64,000 nucleotides of DNA from Tragulus kanchil (GCA_022376925.1 JAIOJX010000002.1:41315501-41379500), one strand, 5' to 3'. Positions 12,183-24,545 are shown, numbered from the stretch's first letter. A program made the numbers and translations. The notes: generated from the sequence alone by a model not told the origin.

Positions 12183-12644
12183 TTTGTGGTTACAAGAAGT
12201 GAGTGAAAAGATGGTGCCAGAGGACAGAGCCGAGTTTTCAAATGTGTTTATTTTCAGTAAATGAAAAAACTCCTCCAATAAAATTTAAGTGGAAGCCCAA
12301 TATATGAAACAGATAAAAACAGGACTGCTTTGAGTTGGATGCTTAGGACGACGGCCTGGAGCCTCCCGTAGCGAACGTCCTTCGTAACCTTCCTGCAGAC
12401 CTCCCGGCCCTTCAGCCAACACCACGTAAACTGTCGTCCGGGTGGAAGCCGTCCTGGAAAAGCAGACAGGAAGCCCATGACCCACTCTGTCATAAAAGCC
12501 ATGGGAACACTGGGGAAAGCTCAGACTGAAAGTTGTCCAGACGATCACCACAGCACCGGGTGTGTGTACTCGGGAAAAAATGCCAAGTTTCAGGAACAAC
12601 CGGGAGCTGTGTGGCATTCTACCTGGGCTCTTCCAGGCTCCCAG

Positions 12645-12960
12645 GTACCAGTGTCTTATTGCTGCTGTAACACATTACCACATACCTGGTGCCTTGAAAC
12701 TGCGCAGATTTATCGTCTTGCATTTCTGCAGATCAGAAGTTAGACATGGGTCTAACCGGCTGACATCCAGCCGGTGGGAGAGCTGACTGCCTCTCTCTGC
12801 TGGATCCGGGACCACCTGTGTCCTCCCTGCCAAAGCCTCCGCAGGCATCCTTCCTCCTCTGCTCACGGTCCCTCACCCTCCAGGCCAGCGGTGCGGAGTC
12901 TCTCCATGTCAGCACACAAAGCCATCAAAGAGCAGACCGCAACCCTGCCTGTGGGAGCTA
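12645..12960 (+). repeat. Ancient mammalian dispersed repeat, first copy
   Basis: The run 'ttattgctgctgtaacacattaccac', then 'ttgaaactgcgcagatttatcgtcttgca', then a 'gatcagaagttagacatgggtc' block matches a familiar old mammalian interspersed repeat (consensus like 'gctgtaacaaattaccacaaac'). I do not assign its class with certainty. It is inside duplication 3. Confidence 0.5.
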
Positions 12961-12968
12961 GGGAGCTG

Positions 12969-13090
12969 GGGGGACGTCCCTGGTGGACCAGTGTGGACTC
13001 TGAGCTGCCACCACACTGGCCCCCGGCTCCATTCCTGGTTGGGGAACTAGATCCTGCATACTGTAATTTAAAAGATCCCTTGGTGCACAG
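12969..13090 (+). mobile_element. CHR-type SINE fragment, first copy
   Basis: Starts 'ggggacgtccctggtggacc' and includes 'attcctggttggggaactag', both diagnostic of the CHR SINE head. The middle is diverged and the 3' tail is missing or degraded. Confidence 0.65.
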
Positions 13091-13812
13091 ACATCTTGGG
13101 AGAAGAGGCACCGCAGAGAGGAGCCTCAACCTCAGGTACGCTGTGGAGGACGCGATGTGCCATTCACGGAGGGGAGGGCCTTGGCCAGCCTGGCCACGGC
13201 GACTCAGGCATGGACGCGGCAGGGAAGGTGACACAGGGAACACGAGCACTTTGAAGGCGGCCCCAGCCTTCATCACAAGCCCGATTCCCCGGTACCTGTT
13301 GGTTTCTACCTTCACACAAAGACAAAAGCGCTCAATTTGCCTGGATTCTTTTTGTGGTTACAAGAAGTGAGTGAAAAGATGGTGCCAGAGGACAGAGCCG
13401 AGTTTTCAAATGTGTTTATTTTCAGTAAATGAAAAAACTCCTCCAATAAAATTTAAGTGGAAGCCCAATATATGAAACAGATAAAAACAGGACTGCTTTG
13501 AGTTGGATGCTTAGGACGACGGCCTGGAGCCTCCCGTAGCGAACGTCCTTCGTAACCTTCCTGCAGACCTCCCGGCCCTTCAGCCAACACCACGTAAACT
13601 GTCGTCCGGGTGGAAGCCGTCCTGGAAAAGCAGACAGGAAGCCCATGACCCACTCTGTCATAAAAGCCATGGGAACACTGGGGAAAGCTCAGACTGAAAG
13701 TTGTCCAGACGATCACCACAGCACCGGGTGTGTGTACTCGGGAAAAAATGCCAAGTTTCAGGAACAACCGGGAGCTGTGTGGCATTCTACCTGGGCTCTT
13801 CCAGGCTCCCAG

Positions 13813-14128
13813 GTACCAGTGTCTTATTGCTGCTGTAACACATTACCACATACCTGGTGCCTTGAAACTGCGCAGATTTATCGTCTTGCATTTCTGCAGA
13901 TCAGAAGTTAGACATGGGTCTAACCGGCTGACATCCAGCCGGTGGGAGAGCTGACTGCCTCTCTCTGCTGGATCCGGGACCACCTGTGTCCTCCCTGCCA
14001 AAGCCTCCGCAGGCATCCTTCCTCCTCTGCTCACGGTCCCTCACCCTCCAGGCCAGCGGTGCGGAGTCTCTCCATGTCAGCACACAAAGCCATCAAAGAG
14101 CAGACCGCAACCCTGCCTGTGGGAGCTA
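13813..14128 (+). repeat. Ancient mammalian dispersed repeat, second copy
   Basis: Duplicate of 12645-12960 carried by the second copy of duplication 3. Confidence 0.5.
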
Positions 14129-14136
14129 GGGAGCTG

Positions 14137-14258
14137 GGGGGACGTCCCTGGTGGACCAGTGTGGACTCTGAGCTGCCACCACACTGGCCCCCGGCTCCAT
14201 TCCTGGTTGGGGAACTAGATCCTGCATACTGTAATTTAAAAGATCCCTTGGTGCACAG
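14137..14258 (+). mobile_element. CHR-type SINE fragment, second copy
   Basis: Duplicate of 12969-13090, 1,168 bp downstream, within duplication 3. Confidence 0.65.
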
Positions 14259-14520
14259 ACATCTTGGGAGAAGAGGCACCGCAGAGAGGAGCCTCAACCT
14301 CAGGTACGCTGTGGAGGACGCGCGATGTGCCATTCACGGAGGGGAGGGCCTTGGCCAGCCTGGCCACGGCGACTCAGGCATGGACGCGGCAGGGAAGGTG
14401 ACACAGGGAACACGAGCACTTTGAAGGCGGCCCCAGCCTTCATCACAAGCCCGATTCCCCGGTACCTGTTGGTTTCTACCTTCACACAAAGACAAAAGCG
14501 CTCAATTTGCCTGGATTCTT

Positions 14521-16867
14521 TTTTGAAAACAACCAAAATGGAGTGGAAAAGACTGCGACAGACACGCCCACCCCCACAGCCATGCGGGCTGAGCACTCAG
14601 AGGCCAGGCAAGGTCTATGGATCCAGCAAACCCGTGCATTAGACATCACGATTACCCCGTTTCACAGAGGAAAAGCCTAAAGGGTCAGAGGGTAAGGGTG
14701 AGCTTGCCCTGGTCACAGCTGCCGAGGGAGCTTGGTCAGTGTTTGAAACCTATGTCAGCCCATCCAAGCAGCACTGCTGGAGTGGGCCGTCACCACGGCA
14801 ACAACCCCAGGACGGCTCTTACTCCAGCTTCTTCCCCCACCCCCCGCCTTGCTGCCTAATTTAGTTCGGTTCCAGAGGGTCAATAAATTTATTATTTTAA
14901 AGGAAAATGAAAACATTCCAGAAGAACATTCGAGTATGATTCCAAGCTCAAAAGAACACAAGGATCACTTTACAAAGAAGTGCTCTAATGAATGAACTCT
15001 TCATGGGGGGTGGGGAGCAAGAGGAAAAATAAAGCTGGATTTCCTTGGGATCAGCTCAGCCCTTTAATTCTGACTCTCGGTTACTAACAAAACATTCTCC
15101 TGCATAGAGCTTCACCTCACGGCTTTATCAAACAGGAAACTGTGGGAACCTTCACCAAAATTGATTCTTACATTCTTCTAATAAATCATCAGCTTTTCCA
15201 TTGTCCTTTCAATAAATTTTTAGGAAAGAAAGGAAACTACAATAAATTCTCCAGAATTCGAGAGCTGTTGACGGATGCCGCTGTCTCTCCCGCCTTCCTC
15301 TGAAAAGGACTCCAGGAGAATCAAAGGAAAGATGCACTTTTTAAAAGAAAGAAAAAGGGGGGAAGAAAAAACCTAAATGAAGAATCTAAGTGGAAAGCAA
15401 GACTAAGAAACATTTATTTACAAGGAAAGAGGAAGCATCGGCTGACCTTTGTGACAGTGGAGGTCGTGGCCATCCCTCCCTCCAGCCGCTGCTCCCGGCC
15501 TCTGCTGGGCCCCTGGGAGGGTCTCCTTCCCACTCTCTCCTGGGAAACACCACCCCGCTTCATTTACCTTCACACAGATGATGCCCAGGTCTGTGTCTCC
15601 CGCCCCAGCCTCACTCTCAGGTTCTGGTCCTGGAGCTCAGACCGTCCGCCGGGCGTCCCCACAGCCTCTTACGGGCACCATCGCCCAGGAGTTCCACACC
15701 AGAGCCCCGTTCCCCACTCCTTACCCAGCAGCTCTGCAGCGCTGTCCATTCAGGCTCCAATGCAGGCCTGAGAGTCCCCCGGCAGCCATGCCCTCGTCCC
15801 TCCCAGGCCCAGCTCCACGGCATCCACACCACTTCTCTGCTCCGCGGCCTGTCCGTGCTGCCCGTTGAGTCCTGCTCATGCCCAACCACCCACCACCTTC
15901 CCTCCAGCTACGGATGCCGGAGGCCAGACTCGAGCTCCATGAAGCCTCCTCTACGCTGTGCGGCAGGCAGATGCACCCAGTGGACTCTGTGGGTGGAGGC
16001 AGGGGCAGGGTTCCCGGGCACTGCGGGCCGGCCTGACCACTCAGACGCACCAGGAATGGCAGGCAGGGAGGCGAAAGGCGGTGCTCCCGGGCTGGACTCA
16101 GGTGTGCGCAGGAGAGGCAGCTGGGGCCACACGGCCCAGTTCCCTAAACGCTGTCTGCCCCAGTTCTGAGGTCAGCACACTCAGTTACATCCACACCCAG
16201 TCCTCTAAGGGGCTCTCACACTCCGGGCCTCTCCACCACCCTCCTCCGCCGGCCAGGCCACAGCCCCAGACCCAACTAGAATCTTCATCATGATGGGCCT
16301 CATCCAGCTATCCCGCCCAGCTCAGTCCTTCCCACCACAGAGCTGCTCCCTCCAGACTGTAGGCGCCCCAGTTCCACTTCCTCCCCTGATGTGCAGCTGG
16401 CCTCCCCACCCCTAGCAAACCCTGTGAGGAAGACAGGCAGGCCGCCGGGGTCTACGACGTCAGCATCAGCTTGACCCCTCCTCGCAGGCGCTGCCCCCAC
16501 AGGCTGGCCAGGCAACTCACCTCTGGGGCCTACGTGAACCGCCTCTGGTCTAGACGAGCAAAGGCCACCCCTGCTCCTCTGCTCCAGTGCACCAGCTGCT
16601 GTCTAGCCCCCTCACCAGGGAAGGCAGCGGTCTCTTCCATCATCACTTCAAACTGTCACTTACATCTTCAGTGACAGCGTCTATCTCCAACCTCAGAGGT
16701 CTTCCTGCTGGAGGCAAAGCCCCCAGGACTGGGAGGGGCTTGGGTTTGGAGGAAGCAGCTACGGCCTGATGCCAGAAGTGTCCCTGGGAGCTCCAGCCAG
16801 GCTCCTCCCAGCCCTGGGGCTCTGCTGCCTCACTTCCACTTTGGAAACAACGAGGCTAGCCCCCCAA
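14521..16867. other. Unique noncoding DNA, AT-rich 14860-15420 then GC-rich
   Basis: The first part is AT-rich and repeat-poor, with runs such as taaatttattattttaaagg and caataaatttttagg. From about 15440 the sequence becomes GC-rich and cytosine-rich on this strand. No exon is recognisable. A MIR-like core lies near 14638-14740. Confidence 0.55.
14638..14745 (+). repeat. MIR SINE remnant
   Basis: Blocks 'attaccccgtttcacagagg', 'aaaagcctaaagggtcagag' and 'agcttgccctggtcacagctg' follow the order of the MIR core (cattttacagatg, gaaactgaggc, cttgcccaaggtcacacagct). Confidence 0.55.
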
Positions 16868-19025
16868 GATCGTGCTGACCCCACAGCCCTCCTGAGAGGC
16901 CAGCAGGGTAGACCCACCTGGGAGGCTGCCCACAGCCCATCGCGGCCACTTGTAACTCTGGTGGTGGCCTCTGGTTGAGGGCCCTCGCTGGCACACAAGG
17001 GTCGGTGGATGAGAAATTATCTGGAACAATTTCAGTGCTGCTCAGGGGTCTGACAGGTCACAAACGCTTTCCCTTCCTAAACCTTGAGTCCGCCCTCCTA
17101 TCCTCCTTTTCCCAGAATTCATCCTTCCGTGTCATGCTCTGTGAGCTCCTCTAATGTAAAAATATTTGGCAACTTTTTCCCCCCAAAAGATCAGCTGCCT
17201 AAAATCAAGAGTTTCTGTAATTTAATCTGGTTATGAAATCCCTTCAGGATAAATAATGATGAAAAGCTTTCTGGTAGGGAAGTTACATTGTGGAAAAATG
17301 ACTTTACTGCTTATGAAGTCAGGTTTACTCCTAAATAGCTAAATGTATGCCCAGAAATTTAAATATTCTGAGATGTGGTTTTGCTTTGAAGCACTGAGCT
17401 GTGCTGAGTGTGGGGCCTGTGGGGTCTCTTTGGGGTGATGCAAAGCAGATCAGACGTTCATCCCTAGGAGAAGGGCTGCCTCCAAAGCTGCCATCCAATT
17501 AGAGTCCTTTCACTCGAGGCTACAACTTTCTCAATGGAAAAACTGCTCCTCCAGAGTCAGGGTATATTTTTTTGAATTCAGTTTCTATTCTCACATAAAA
17601 GAACTAATCACAGGTTGTTTATAACATCACAAAGCATTCAAGGACTGATGAACAAAATACATTTGAGTCTTGACTTAGTAAGATGATGTCTGTTTTAACA
17701 AGTCTTCCTTGTTTGGAAGAGAATGACCATGCCCGATGCGATTTCCTGGAGGCACCTGAGAGATGCCTCCTGGCTTTTGTGTCCAGGACGCGGGTCTGCG
17801 GAGTCAAGATGGAGTCCCGTGTCCTCACTAGAGCCCCCTCACCTCCTTCCTCCCCACAGGACTCGCTTAGACCCACTCCCTTCCCAGACCAGGGTTCACG
17901 GGTCCACCTGCCACCACAGACTCGTAAGGCCTGAGAGAGCCGAGCAGAGGCTGGGGGACCCACCAATAGGATCGTGCTGACCCCACAGCCTCCTGAGAGG
18001 CCAGCAGGGTAGACCCACCTGGGAGGCTGCCCACAGCCCATCGCGGCCACTTGTAACTCTGGTGGTGGCCTCTGGTTGAGGGCCCTCGCTGGCACACAAG
18101 GGTCGGTGGATGAGAAATTATCTGGAACAATTTCAGTGCTGCTCAGGGGTCTGACAGGTCACAAACGCTTTCCCTTCCTAAACCTTGAGTCCGCCCTCCT
18201 ATCCTCCTTTTCCCAGAATTCATCCTTCCGTGTCATGCTCTGTGAGCTCCTCTAATGTAAAAATATTTGGCAACTTTTTCCCCCCAAAAGATCAGCTGCC
18301 TAAAATCAAGAGTTTCTGTAATTTAATCTGGTTATGAAATCCCTTCAGGATAAATAATGATGAAAAGCTTTCTGGTAGGGAAGTTACATTGTGGAAAAAT
18401 GACTTTACTGCTTATGAAGTCAGGTTTACTCCTAAATAGCTAAATGTATGCCCAGAAATTTAAATATTCTGAGATGTGGTTTTGCTTTGAAGCACTGAGC
18501 TGTGCTGAGTGTGGGGCCTGTGGGGTCTCTTTGGGGTGATGCAAAGCAGATCAGACGTTCATCCCTAGGAGAAGGGCTGCCTCCAAAGCTGCCATCCAAT
18601 TAGAGTCCTTTCACTCGAGGCTACAACTTTCTCAATGGAAAAACTGCTCCTCCAGAGTCAGGGTATATTTTTTTGAATTCAGTTTCTATTCTCACATAAA
18701 AGAACTAATCACAGGTTGTTTATAACATCACAAAGCATTCAAGGACTGATGAACAAAATACATTTGAGTCTTGACTTAGTAAGATGATGTCTGTTTTAAC
18801 AAGTCTTCCTTGTTTGGAAGAGAATGACCATGCCCGATGCGATTTCCTGGAGGCACCTGAGAGATGCCTCCTGGCTTTTGTGTCCAGGACGCGGGTCTGC
18901 GGAGTCAAGATGGAGTCCCGTGTCCTCACTAGAGCCCCCTCACCTCCTTCCTCCCCACAGGACTCGCTTAGACCCACTCCCTTCCCAGACCAGGGTTCAC
19001 GGGTCCACCTGCCACCACAGACTCG
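16868..19025. repeat. Direct duplication 4 (copies 16868-17924 and 17970-19025)
   Basis: About 1,057 bp repeated with 45 bp of filler between the copies (17925-17969), the longest filler in the window. The unit begins 'gatcgtgctgaccccacag' and ends 'ccaccacagactcg'. The difference seen is one C (cagccctcctg against cagcctcctg) about 20 bp into the copies, beside the second copy's outer edge. Content is a GC-rich start and a repeat-free AT-rich island. Confidence 0.94.
17130..17660. other. Repeat-free AT-rich island, first copy
   Basis: About 530 bp of AT-rich, SINE-free sequence inside GC-rich surroundings, with TAAT/ATTA-type cores (gtaatttaatctgg, gataaataatgatg) and TAAATA boxes. Such islands are sometimes conserved enhancers. 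I cannot test conservation, so this is only a candidate. The second copy is 18231-18761. Confidence 0.25.
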
Positions 19026-21417
19026 CGCTCCTGCCTCCTCCCTGCCACCCCACTCAGAATGGAATCCCCCACTGACCGTCCAGCACCTGACCTTGATCTG
19101 ACCTCTCACATCCCCAAGGCCCCGCCACCCTCAGGCTTCAGGCCTCTGTATCCATTTTCCTTGCAGTAAAAGGCCAACCAATAATAGACTTAAAAATGCA
19201 CCCTTGCGATCAGCTATTCTGGCAAGAAACAACAATGGCTGAGGCATGAGACTTTAAAACAGTCTCAAATGCATCTCTACACCAAACACTTCTCACTGCA
19301 GAGAGAACCTGAAGCAGCTTCATGGTGGAGGAAGCGAGCACAGAGCTTCTTAATCACATGGTCAAAGTCAGAGTCACCAGTAACAAGAAAAGTCAGTATC
19401 TCCAGCCACCTGAAAAGATCATGGCTCTGATGCTCTGGCCAAAACATGTACAGACCACGTGGAACCAAATTCTGGATCATCCCAGAGGGGAATTCTGGAA
19501 AATTACTAATTATAGTTTTTATAAAAGGTCAAGGTCACAAAAGCCAACGAAACGCAGAGTCCCTGTTGTATACAGAAGGCGGGTAAGGAGCTGGCAGGAG
19601 GGTGCAGAGGCCTGGGTCCCATGAAGGCTGTTGTTGGGACACTTGGACACGTTTGAATGGGACCTTGGAGCCACTCTGGCAAGCTTCGTAAGCTCCAAAT
19701 CATCCTTAAATAAAAAGCTTGCTTTAAAATGTCTTTTGCCCTTTCTCATTTTTGCCTGTGTCTGGTGAAATTGCTTCGTTGCACTTAAATGGATGCAAGT
19801 CATACTTTACAAATGTGTTTGAGTGTGTATGTGAGACAGATGGACAGACAAACAGACACACGGGTACCATCTTAGATTTCAGTTACATACACATGCATGT
19901 GACATCACAAACCTTTGGACACAAACACTTCCATACTTTACATCAGCTTAAATGTCTATTTCCGACACAGTGCTCCGAGCTCTACCTTGGAGAAGTAAAG
20001 GAGAAATTCAAAGTCACTGGCATTTCCAGAGGTCCCGAATCCCAGTCTCTTGGGAAACAGGGCCTCTGGGAGCTGCAGCAGTTTCTGTGTGGATTTCTGA
20101 AACGATGGTATCTTATTCCTAAAATGTGGACCCGGAAGTCCTTCGTTCTCTCTCTGATTTCACTTCAAAGATGGAAGCCCTGTGAGCTGACGTCACCAGC
20201 CCAGTGGGCTCTGACTCCAGGGCTCCCCCGAGGGTGACGGGGCCCAAAGCCCCCTACCACTGCCACATCCCGCTCCAGACTGAGCTGCTGCCAGTGCACC
20301 CCTGTCCCACTCCCAGCCCCCACCAGCCCTAGGAGTAGCACAGGACACACTCTTCAGGGGAAGGGGTGGGCTCCCATCCACACAGGCCCGGGAAGAGTCA
20401 GCACCTGCAAGGAATCCCGGGTGGACGCCCCTGCATGGACCATGCATGCACTCTATGTCTGGTAACGATGACTTTTACGGGCACTTTTCCAGAACCACTT
20501 CTTTATCAGCTGTCAACCTTGACAAAGTCATTCCTGGGACACTGATGCCAGCCAAGCCCTCGGAACAGAGCTTGTTCTTACTTAAATTCTGAGCAAACAC
20601 AGCTCCTCTGCCCAAGAGACTTAAACCCTCACTTTTTTCTCTTTCTGCCTCTCAGTCCTCAAACCTGTGCTCCAAATCTCTAAGATTTGCCCAAACTCTG
20701 AGAACCTGTGAGTCCTGTTCTCTGGCACCTCCCCAGCAAAACATCTCAACCAGCTGCATCTTAGGGGGTCTTTGGAAGCCCCTGGCTGGGCCAGCCATGC
20801 CCGCCCAGGCTCTGAACCGGGTCAGAGATGACTATGGCCGTAGGTGACTGGATGGCCACACCTGCTCCCACCCTCACCACAGGCTGGGGAGTGGCAGCAT
20901 CCCCTCCACCCAGTCACTACCAAAGTTTGCTGTTCCAGGAGGATTACAATCCATGGTTCTCATTCTTCTCCAAATATCTTGTTCTGAAGCCTGGACGTTG
21001 GTGTGGCTCAAGGATGAATCGAGGCCAGTGGGCAGGCTAGCGGAGGGCACAGGCCCCACAGCGCCCGGGGTTTTGTTTACTGGACTCAGCAACGCTGCAC
21101 ACTCAGGGATTTTGCAATCTTGTCCTGAAAGGCTTGAATGAAGTCTTTATCTGTCTATCATTCAGTCACCTCAGGGCTGGGCTGGCCCCCGGGCCTGGGT
21201 ATTTATTTTCACTTCTTGACCCGAGCTCCACTCATTCCTTGACTGCGACTGTGACCTGCTCCTTGGGGCCACCTCTGAGCTACGGAGCCCACCCTGGACG
21301 TGGACAAACATTCCCAAGAAAACCAAAACCAACTTCCTACATAGTGCCTTTACACAGAATCTTCGCCCTGGCATCCTAGCAGAAGGCAGCTGCCCGCCTT
21401 CCACATGGTGAGGAGCA
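19026..21417. other. Unique noncoding DNA
   Basis: Single-copy DNA between duplications 4 and 5. The 19140-20180 part is moderately AT-rich, and 20180 onward is GC-rich. No dispersed repeat with clear ends and no gene are recognised. Open frames up to 161 codons (19752-20237, plus) have no domain I can name. Confidence 0.55.
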
Positions 21418-21665
21418 GAAGGGCCGCCTGACGGCTCCAGCCAAGCGGCGGAAGGCTCAGGGGGTCCCTCTGCAGGCCCTGCTGTGGGGGCAGTGCCCTT
21501 CCCCGTGGAGAGGACGGGTTGGGGATAGTAGTCTGGCCCACGGAGGGGTCTCTGCGGATGCCCATTTCAGCCAGGTCACCTTCTCTCTCTTTCTCTGCTT
21601 GTTTTCAGTCCAGTGGGGCATTTACGGGCAGACCTCATTTTGTTTTTTGACTGTTCCTCAGTTTC

Positions 21666-21688
21666 TGTGTGTGTGTGTGTGTGTGTGC
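21666..21688. repeat. (TG)n microsatellite, first copy
   Basis: An uninterrupted TG run directly adjoining a BovA fragment, a common arrangement at BovA ends. Confidence 0.9.
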
Positions 21689-21795
21689 TCAGTTGTGTTA
21701 GACTCTTTCCATGGACTGTAGCTCACCAGGCTTCTCTGCCCATGGAATTTTTCAGGCAGGAATACTGGAGTGGCTTGCCATTTCCTGCTGCAGGT
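21687..21795 (-). mobile_element. BovA SINE fragment, first copy
   Basis: The plus strand reads 'gctcagttgtgttagactc', 'ccatggactgtagctcacc' and 'aggaatactggagtggcttgcc', the reverse complement of a BovA body. The tRNA head is absent. Confidence 0.85.
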
Positions 21796-22119
21796 GGTCC
21801 TCAGTTTTAAGTCAGATTCAAAGGGCACAGACACTGTGCACAGGAGGCCCTGCCTGTCTAGCCCCACAGGCTCCGCGGAGGCGTTGCTTGGTTTAGAGGA
21901 AGTGACCCCGTGTGCCACTGTCCCTTCCCTGGGTCTGTGAGAGCAAGGCCTTCTGGGTTGTCACTGTGGGCGCACCGGAAAGGCTTCATACTAGACGGGG
22001 GCTTCCTCCAAGGGGCTCACTGCAAGGCAGGCGCCTGTGGGGACAATGGCTCGCTGAGCCATGGGCACTATACGTGCAGAACGGTTCCTTGTGTTTTACT
22101 TCAAGGCCTTTTCTTCTGC

Positions 22120-22380
22120 CTTCTGGAGTGTTTGCGAATAAACAGTGTTATTTCAACATGAGTAGCTGAGAAAGAAGTCCTGCAGCAGAGCAGCAGCCGG
22201 CGGAAACTCACAGACCAAGTGGATCGAACGGCCAATTCTGCCTCATCCTCTCTCCAGCTCAGTAATGAATGGGAGATAAACAAAAGGTGTGCAAACAGTG
22301 AAACCAAATTAGATTTGAGGTTCCTGCTCCCTCTGATTTTATAATAAAGAATCCAAACAGTTATAGTTTGGGGGAGTAAG
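22120..22380. other. AT-rich, repeat-free segment, first copy
   Basis: Contains close-set motif-like words (gcgaataaacag, agtaatgaatggg, gagataaacaaaagg) without SINE sequence. Possible regulatory DNA, but conservation is untested. The second copy lies at 23228-23488. Confidence 0.2.
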
Positions 22381-22773
22381 GAAGTGATGCTAAAAAAGTA
22401 CACGCTCTCTCTGCCGGAGTCCTTCCTCCCTGAACCATCGCAGTGAGGACGGGCCCACGGCCACAGGCCCCCAGCAGGGAAGGTGGTTCTCTCAACCCAG
22501 TGTCCCCTCCTCCCACCAAAAATCTGGAAGGGCCGCCTGACGGCTCCAGCCAAGCGGCGGAAGGCTCAGGGGTCCCTCTGCAGGCCCTGCTGTGGGGGCA
22601 GTGCCCTTCCCCGTGGAGAGGACGGGTTGGGGATAGTAGTCTGGCCCACGGAGGGGTCTCTGCGGATGCCCATTTCAGCCAGGTCACCTTCTCTCTCTTT
22701 CTCTGCTTGTTTTCAGTCCAGTGGGGCATTTACGGGCAGACCTCATTTTGTTTTTTGACTGTTCCTCAGTTTC

Positions 22774-22796
22774 TGTGTGTGTGTGTGTGTGTGTGC
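22774..22796. repeat. (TG)n microsatellite, second copy
   Basis: Duplicate of 21666-21688 with the same number of units. Confidence 0.9.
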
Positions 22797-22903
22797 TCAG
22801 TTGTGTTAGACTCTTTCCATGGACTGTAGCTCACCAGGCTTCTCTGCCCATGGAATTTTTCAGGCAGGAATACTGGAGTGGCTTGCCATTTCCTGCTGCA
22901 GGT
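22795..22903 (-). mobile_element. BovA SINE fragment, second copy
   Basis: Duplicate of 21687-21795 inside the second copy of duplication 5. Confidence 0.85.
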
Positions 22904-23622
22904 GGTCCTCAGTTTTAAGTCAGATTCAAAGGGCACAGACACTGTGCACAGGAGGCCCTGCCTGTCTAGCCCCACAGGCTCCGCGGAGGCGTTGCTTGGT
23001 TTAGAGGAAGTGACCCCGTGTGCCACTGTCCCTTCCCTGGGTCTGTGAGAGCAAGGCCTTCTGGGTTGTCACTGTGGGCGCACCGGAAAGGCTTCATACT
23101 AGACGGGGGCTTCCTCCAAGGGGCTCACTGCAAGGCAGGCGCCTGTGGGGACAATGGCTCGCTGAGCCATGGGCACTATACGTGCAGAACGGTTCCTTGT
23201 GTTTTACTTCAAGGCCTTTTCTTCTGCCTTCTGGAGTGTTTGCGAATAAACAGTGTTATTTCAACATGAGTAGCTGAGAAAGAAGTCCTGCAGCAGAGCA
23301 GCAGCCGGCGGAAACTCACAGACCAAGTGGATCGAACGGCCAATTCTGCCTCATCCTCTCTCCAGCTCAGTAATGAATGGGAGATAAACAAAAGGTGTGC
23401 AAACAGTGAAACCAAATTAGATTTGAGGTTCCTGCTCCCTCTGATTTTATAATAAAGAATCCAAACAGTTATAGTTTGGGGGAGTAAGGAAGTGATGCTA
23501 AAAAAGTACACGCTCTCTCTGCCGGAGTCCTTCCTCCCTGAACCATCGCAGTGAGGACGGGCCCACGGCCACAGGCCCCCAGCAGGGAAGGTGGTTCTCT
23601 CAACCCAGTGTCCCCTCCTCCC

Positions 23623-24370
23623 CACCCCAGGAGGATGAGAAACTCTGGAAGCATTAGATGCTCTGTGTTCCTAGGGTTAGGAGTCTGTGTCCAAAACAAA
23701 CAGCAAGTCTCCTTTATTTTCTTTCATTTTTTTTTTTTAGGTCTTTTGAAAGTGAAAGATAAATTTGCTTTCACTTCCACTTATTTTTGTCTATAAAACT
23801 GACTTCTGGATGAAGAAAGATTCCATGTTAAGCATAGTCAGAAGTCAGCTTCCACATCACAGCTTGTCATCAGCATAACCTGCAAGATTCAGGCCACTCT
23901 GGAACGGGATGAAGCCGCTGGACCCAGCCTTGTCGCTCCTCCCCAAGTCCTGCTCCAGGACCAGCGGCCAGGACAGGAAGCCACCGATGGAGCCGCCAGC
24001 AGCCTGGGGGTTCAGCTGAGCCTCAGGCCCCGAGCCTCCAGCCCCGCCGGGCATCAGTCCGCACCGGCCACCAGCCGCAGTTACGGAGGAAAGGCGGAAT
24101 GCCGTCCCTGGGAAAATGGCTCACTGACCCTGCTCGCCTTGAGTGATTGTCTCTGCTTCCTGACACCGAAGCACAGCACCCCCAAACTATGCTGCTGGAT
24201 TTGGGGTTAAACAGCCTGTGTCCACAGCCCTCCAGACACACACTTTCTCCCCAGGCTCTTCTCTGCCGCGGGCACAGTCCAGGGTTGTGACTCCTTTCAG
24301 GAGGGACAATTTGCCCAATCACTCTGATCTGATTAAGGACAGAAGACAGAATTCTCCAGCGGCGTTAATT
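23623..24370. other. Unique noncoding DNA
   Basis: Single-copy sequence with a T-run at 23729-23740. No gene or clear repeat is recognised. Confidence 0.5.
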
Positions 24371-24545
24371 TGCTGCTGCTCAGTCTCTTGTGTCTGACTC
24401 TTTGCGACCCAATGGACGGCAGCACCCCAGGCTTCCCTGTCCTTCACCATCTCCCTGGGTTTGCTCAGACTCATGTCCATTGAATCAGTGATGCCATCCA
24501 ACCGTCTCACCCTCTGCTGCCCCTTCTCCTCCTGCCCTTAGTCTT
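24371..24545 (-). mobile_element. BovB (RTE LINE) 3' end / BovA-related fragment
   Basis: On the minus strand it encodes the familiar C-terminal tail of BovB translation (a WLDGITDSMDMSLSKPREMV-like stretch here starting RRLDGITDSM), then the terminal BovA-type sequence ending 'gactgagcagcagca'. On the plus strand it reads 'gctgctcagtctcttgtgtc' and 'catgtccattgaatcagtg'. It is a 5'-truncated RTE copy. Confidence 0.85.

Larger units (their letters stand above)
12183..14520. repeat. Direct duplication 3 (copies 12183-13350 and 13351-14520)
   Basis: The longest unit, 1,168 bp, repeated without filler; the junction falls at 'ggattctt|tttgtggttac'. The only difference I noticed is one extra CG in the second copy (gacgcgatg at 13149 against gacgcgcgatg). 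The first copy continues directly into the second. The single-copy flanks are 'ccaggtctcg' on the left and 'ttttgaaaacaacc' on the right. Confidence 0.95.
21418..23622. repeat. Direct duplication 5 (copies 21418-22513 and 22527-23622)
   Basis: About 1,096 bp repeated, with about 13 filler bases (accaaaaatctg region) at the junction. One G is lost near the second copy's start (caggggg against cagggg). The rest, including a GT microsatellite and a BovA fragment, is the same in both. The boundary at the right follows 'gtcccctcctccc'. Confidence 0.95.

Noticed and set aside
24319..24510. Small frame resembling a protein known from many ruminant predictions
   Set aside because: It is the translated BovB/BovA end, a frequent source of false gene models.
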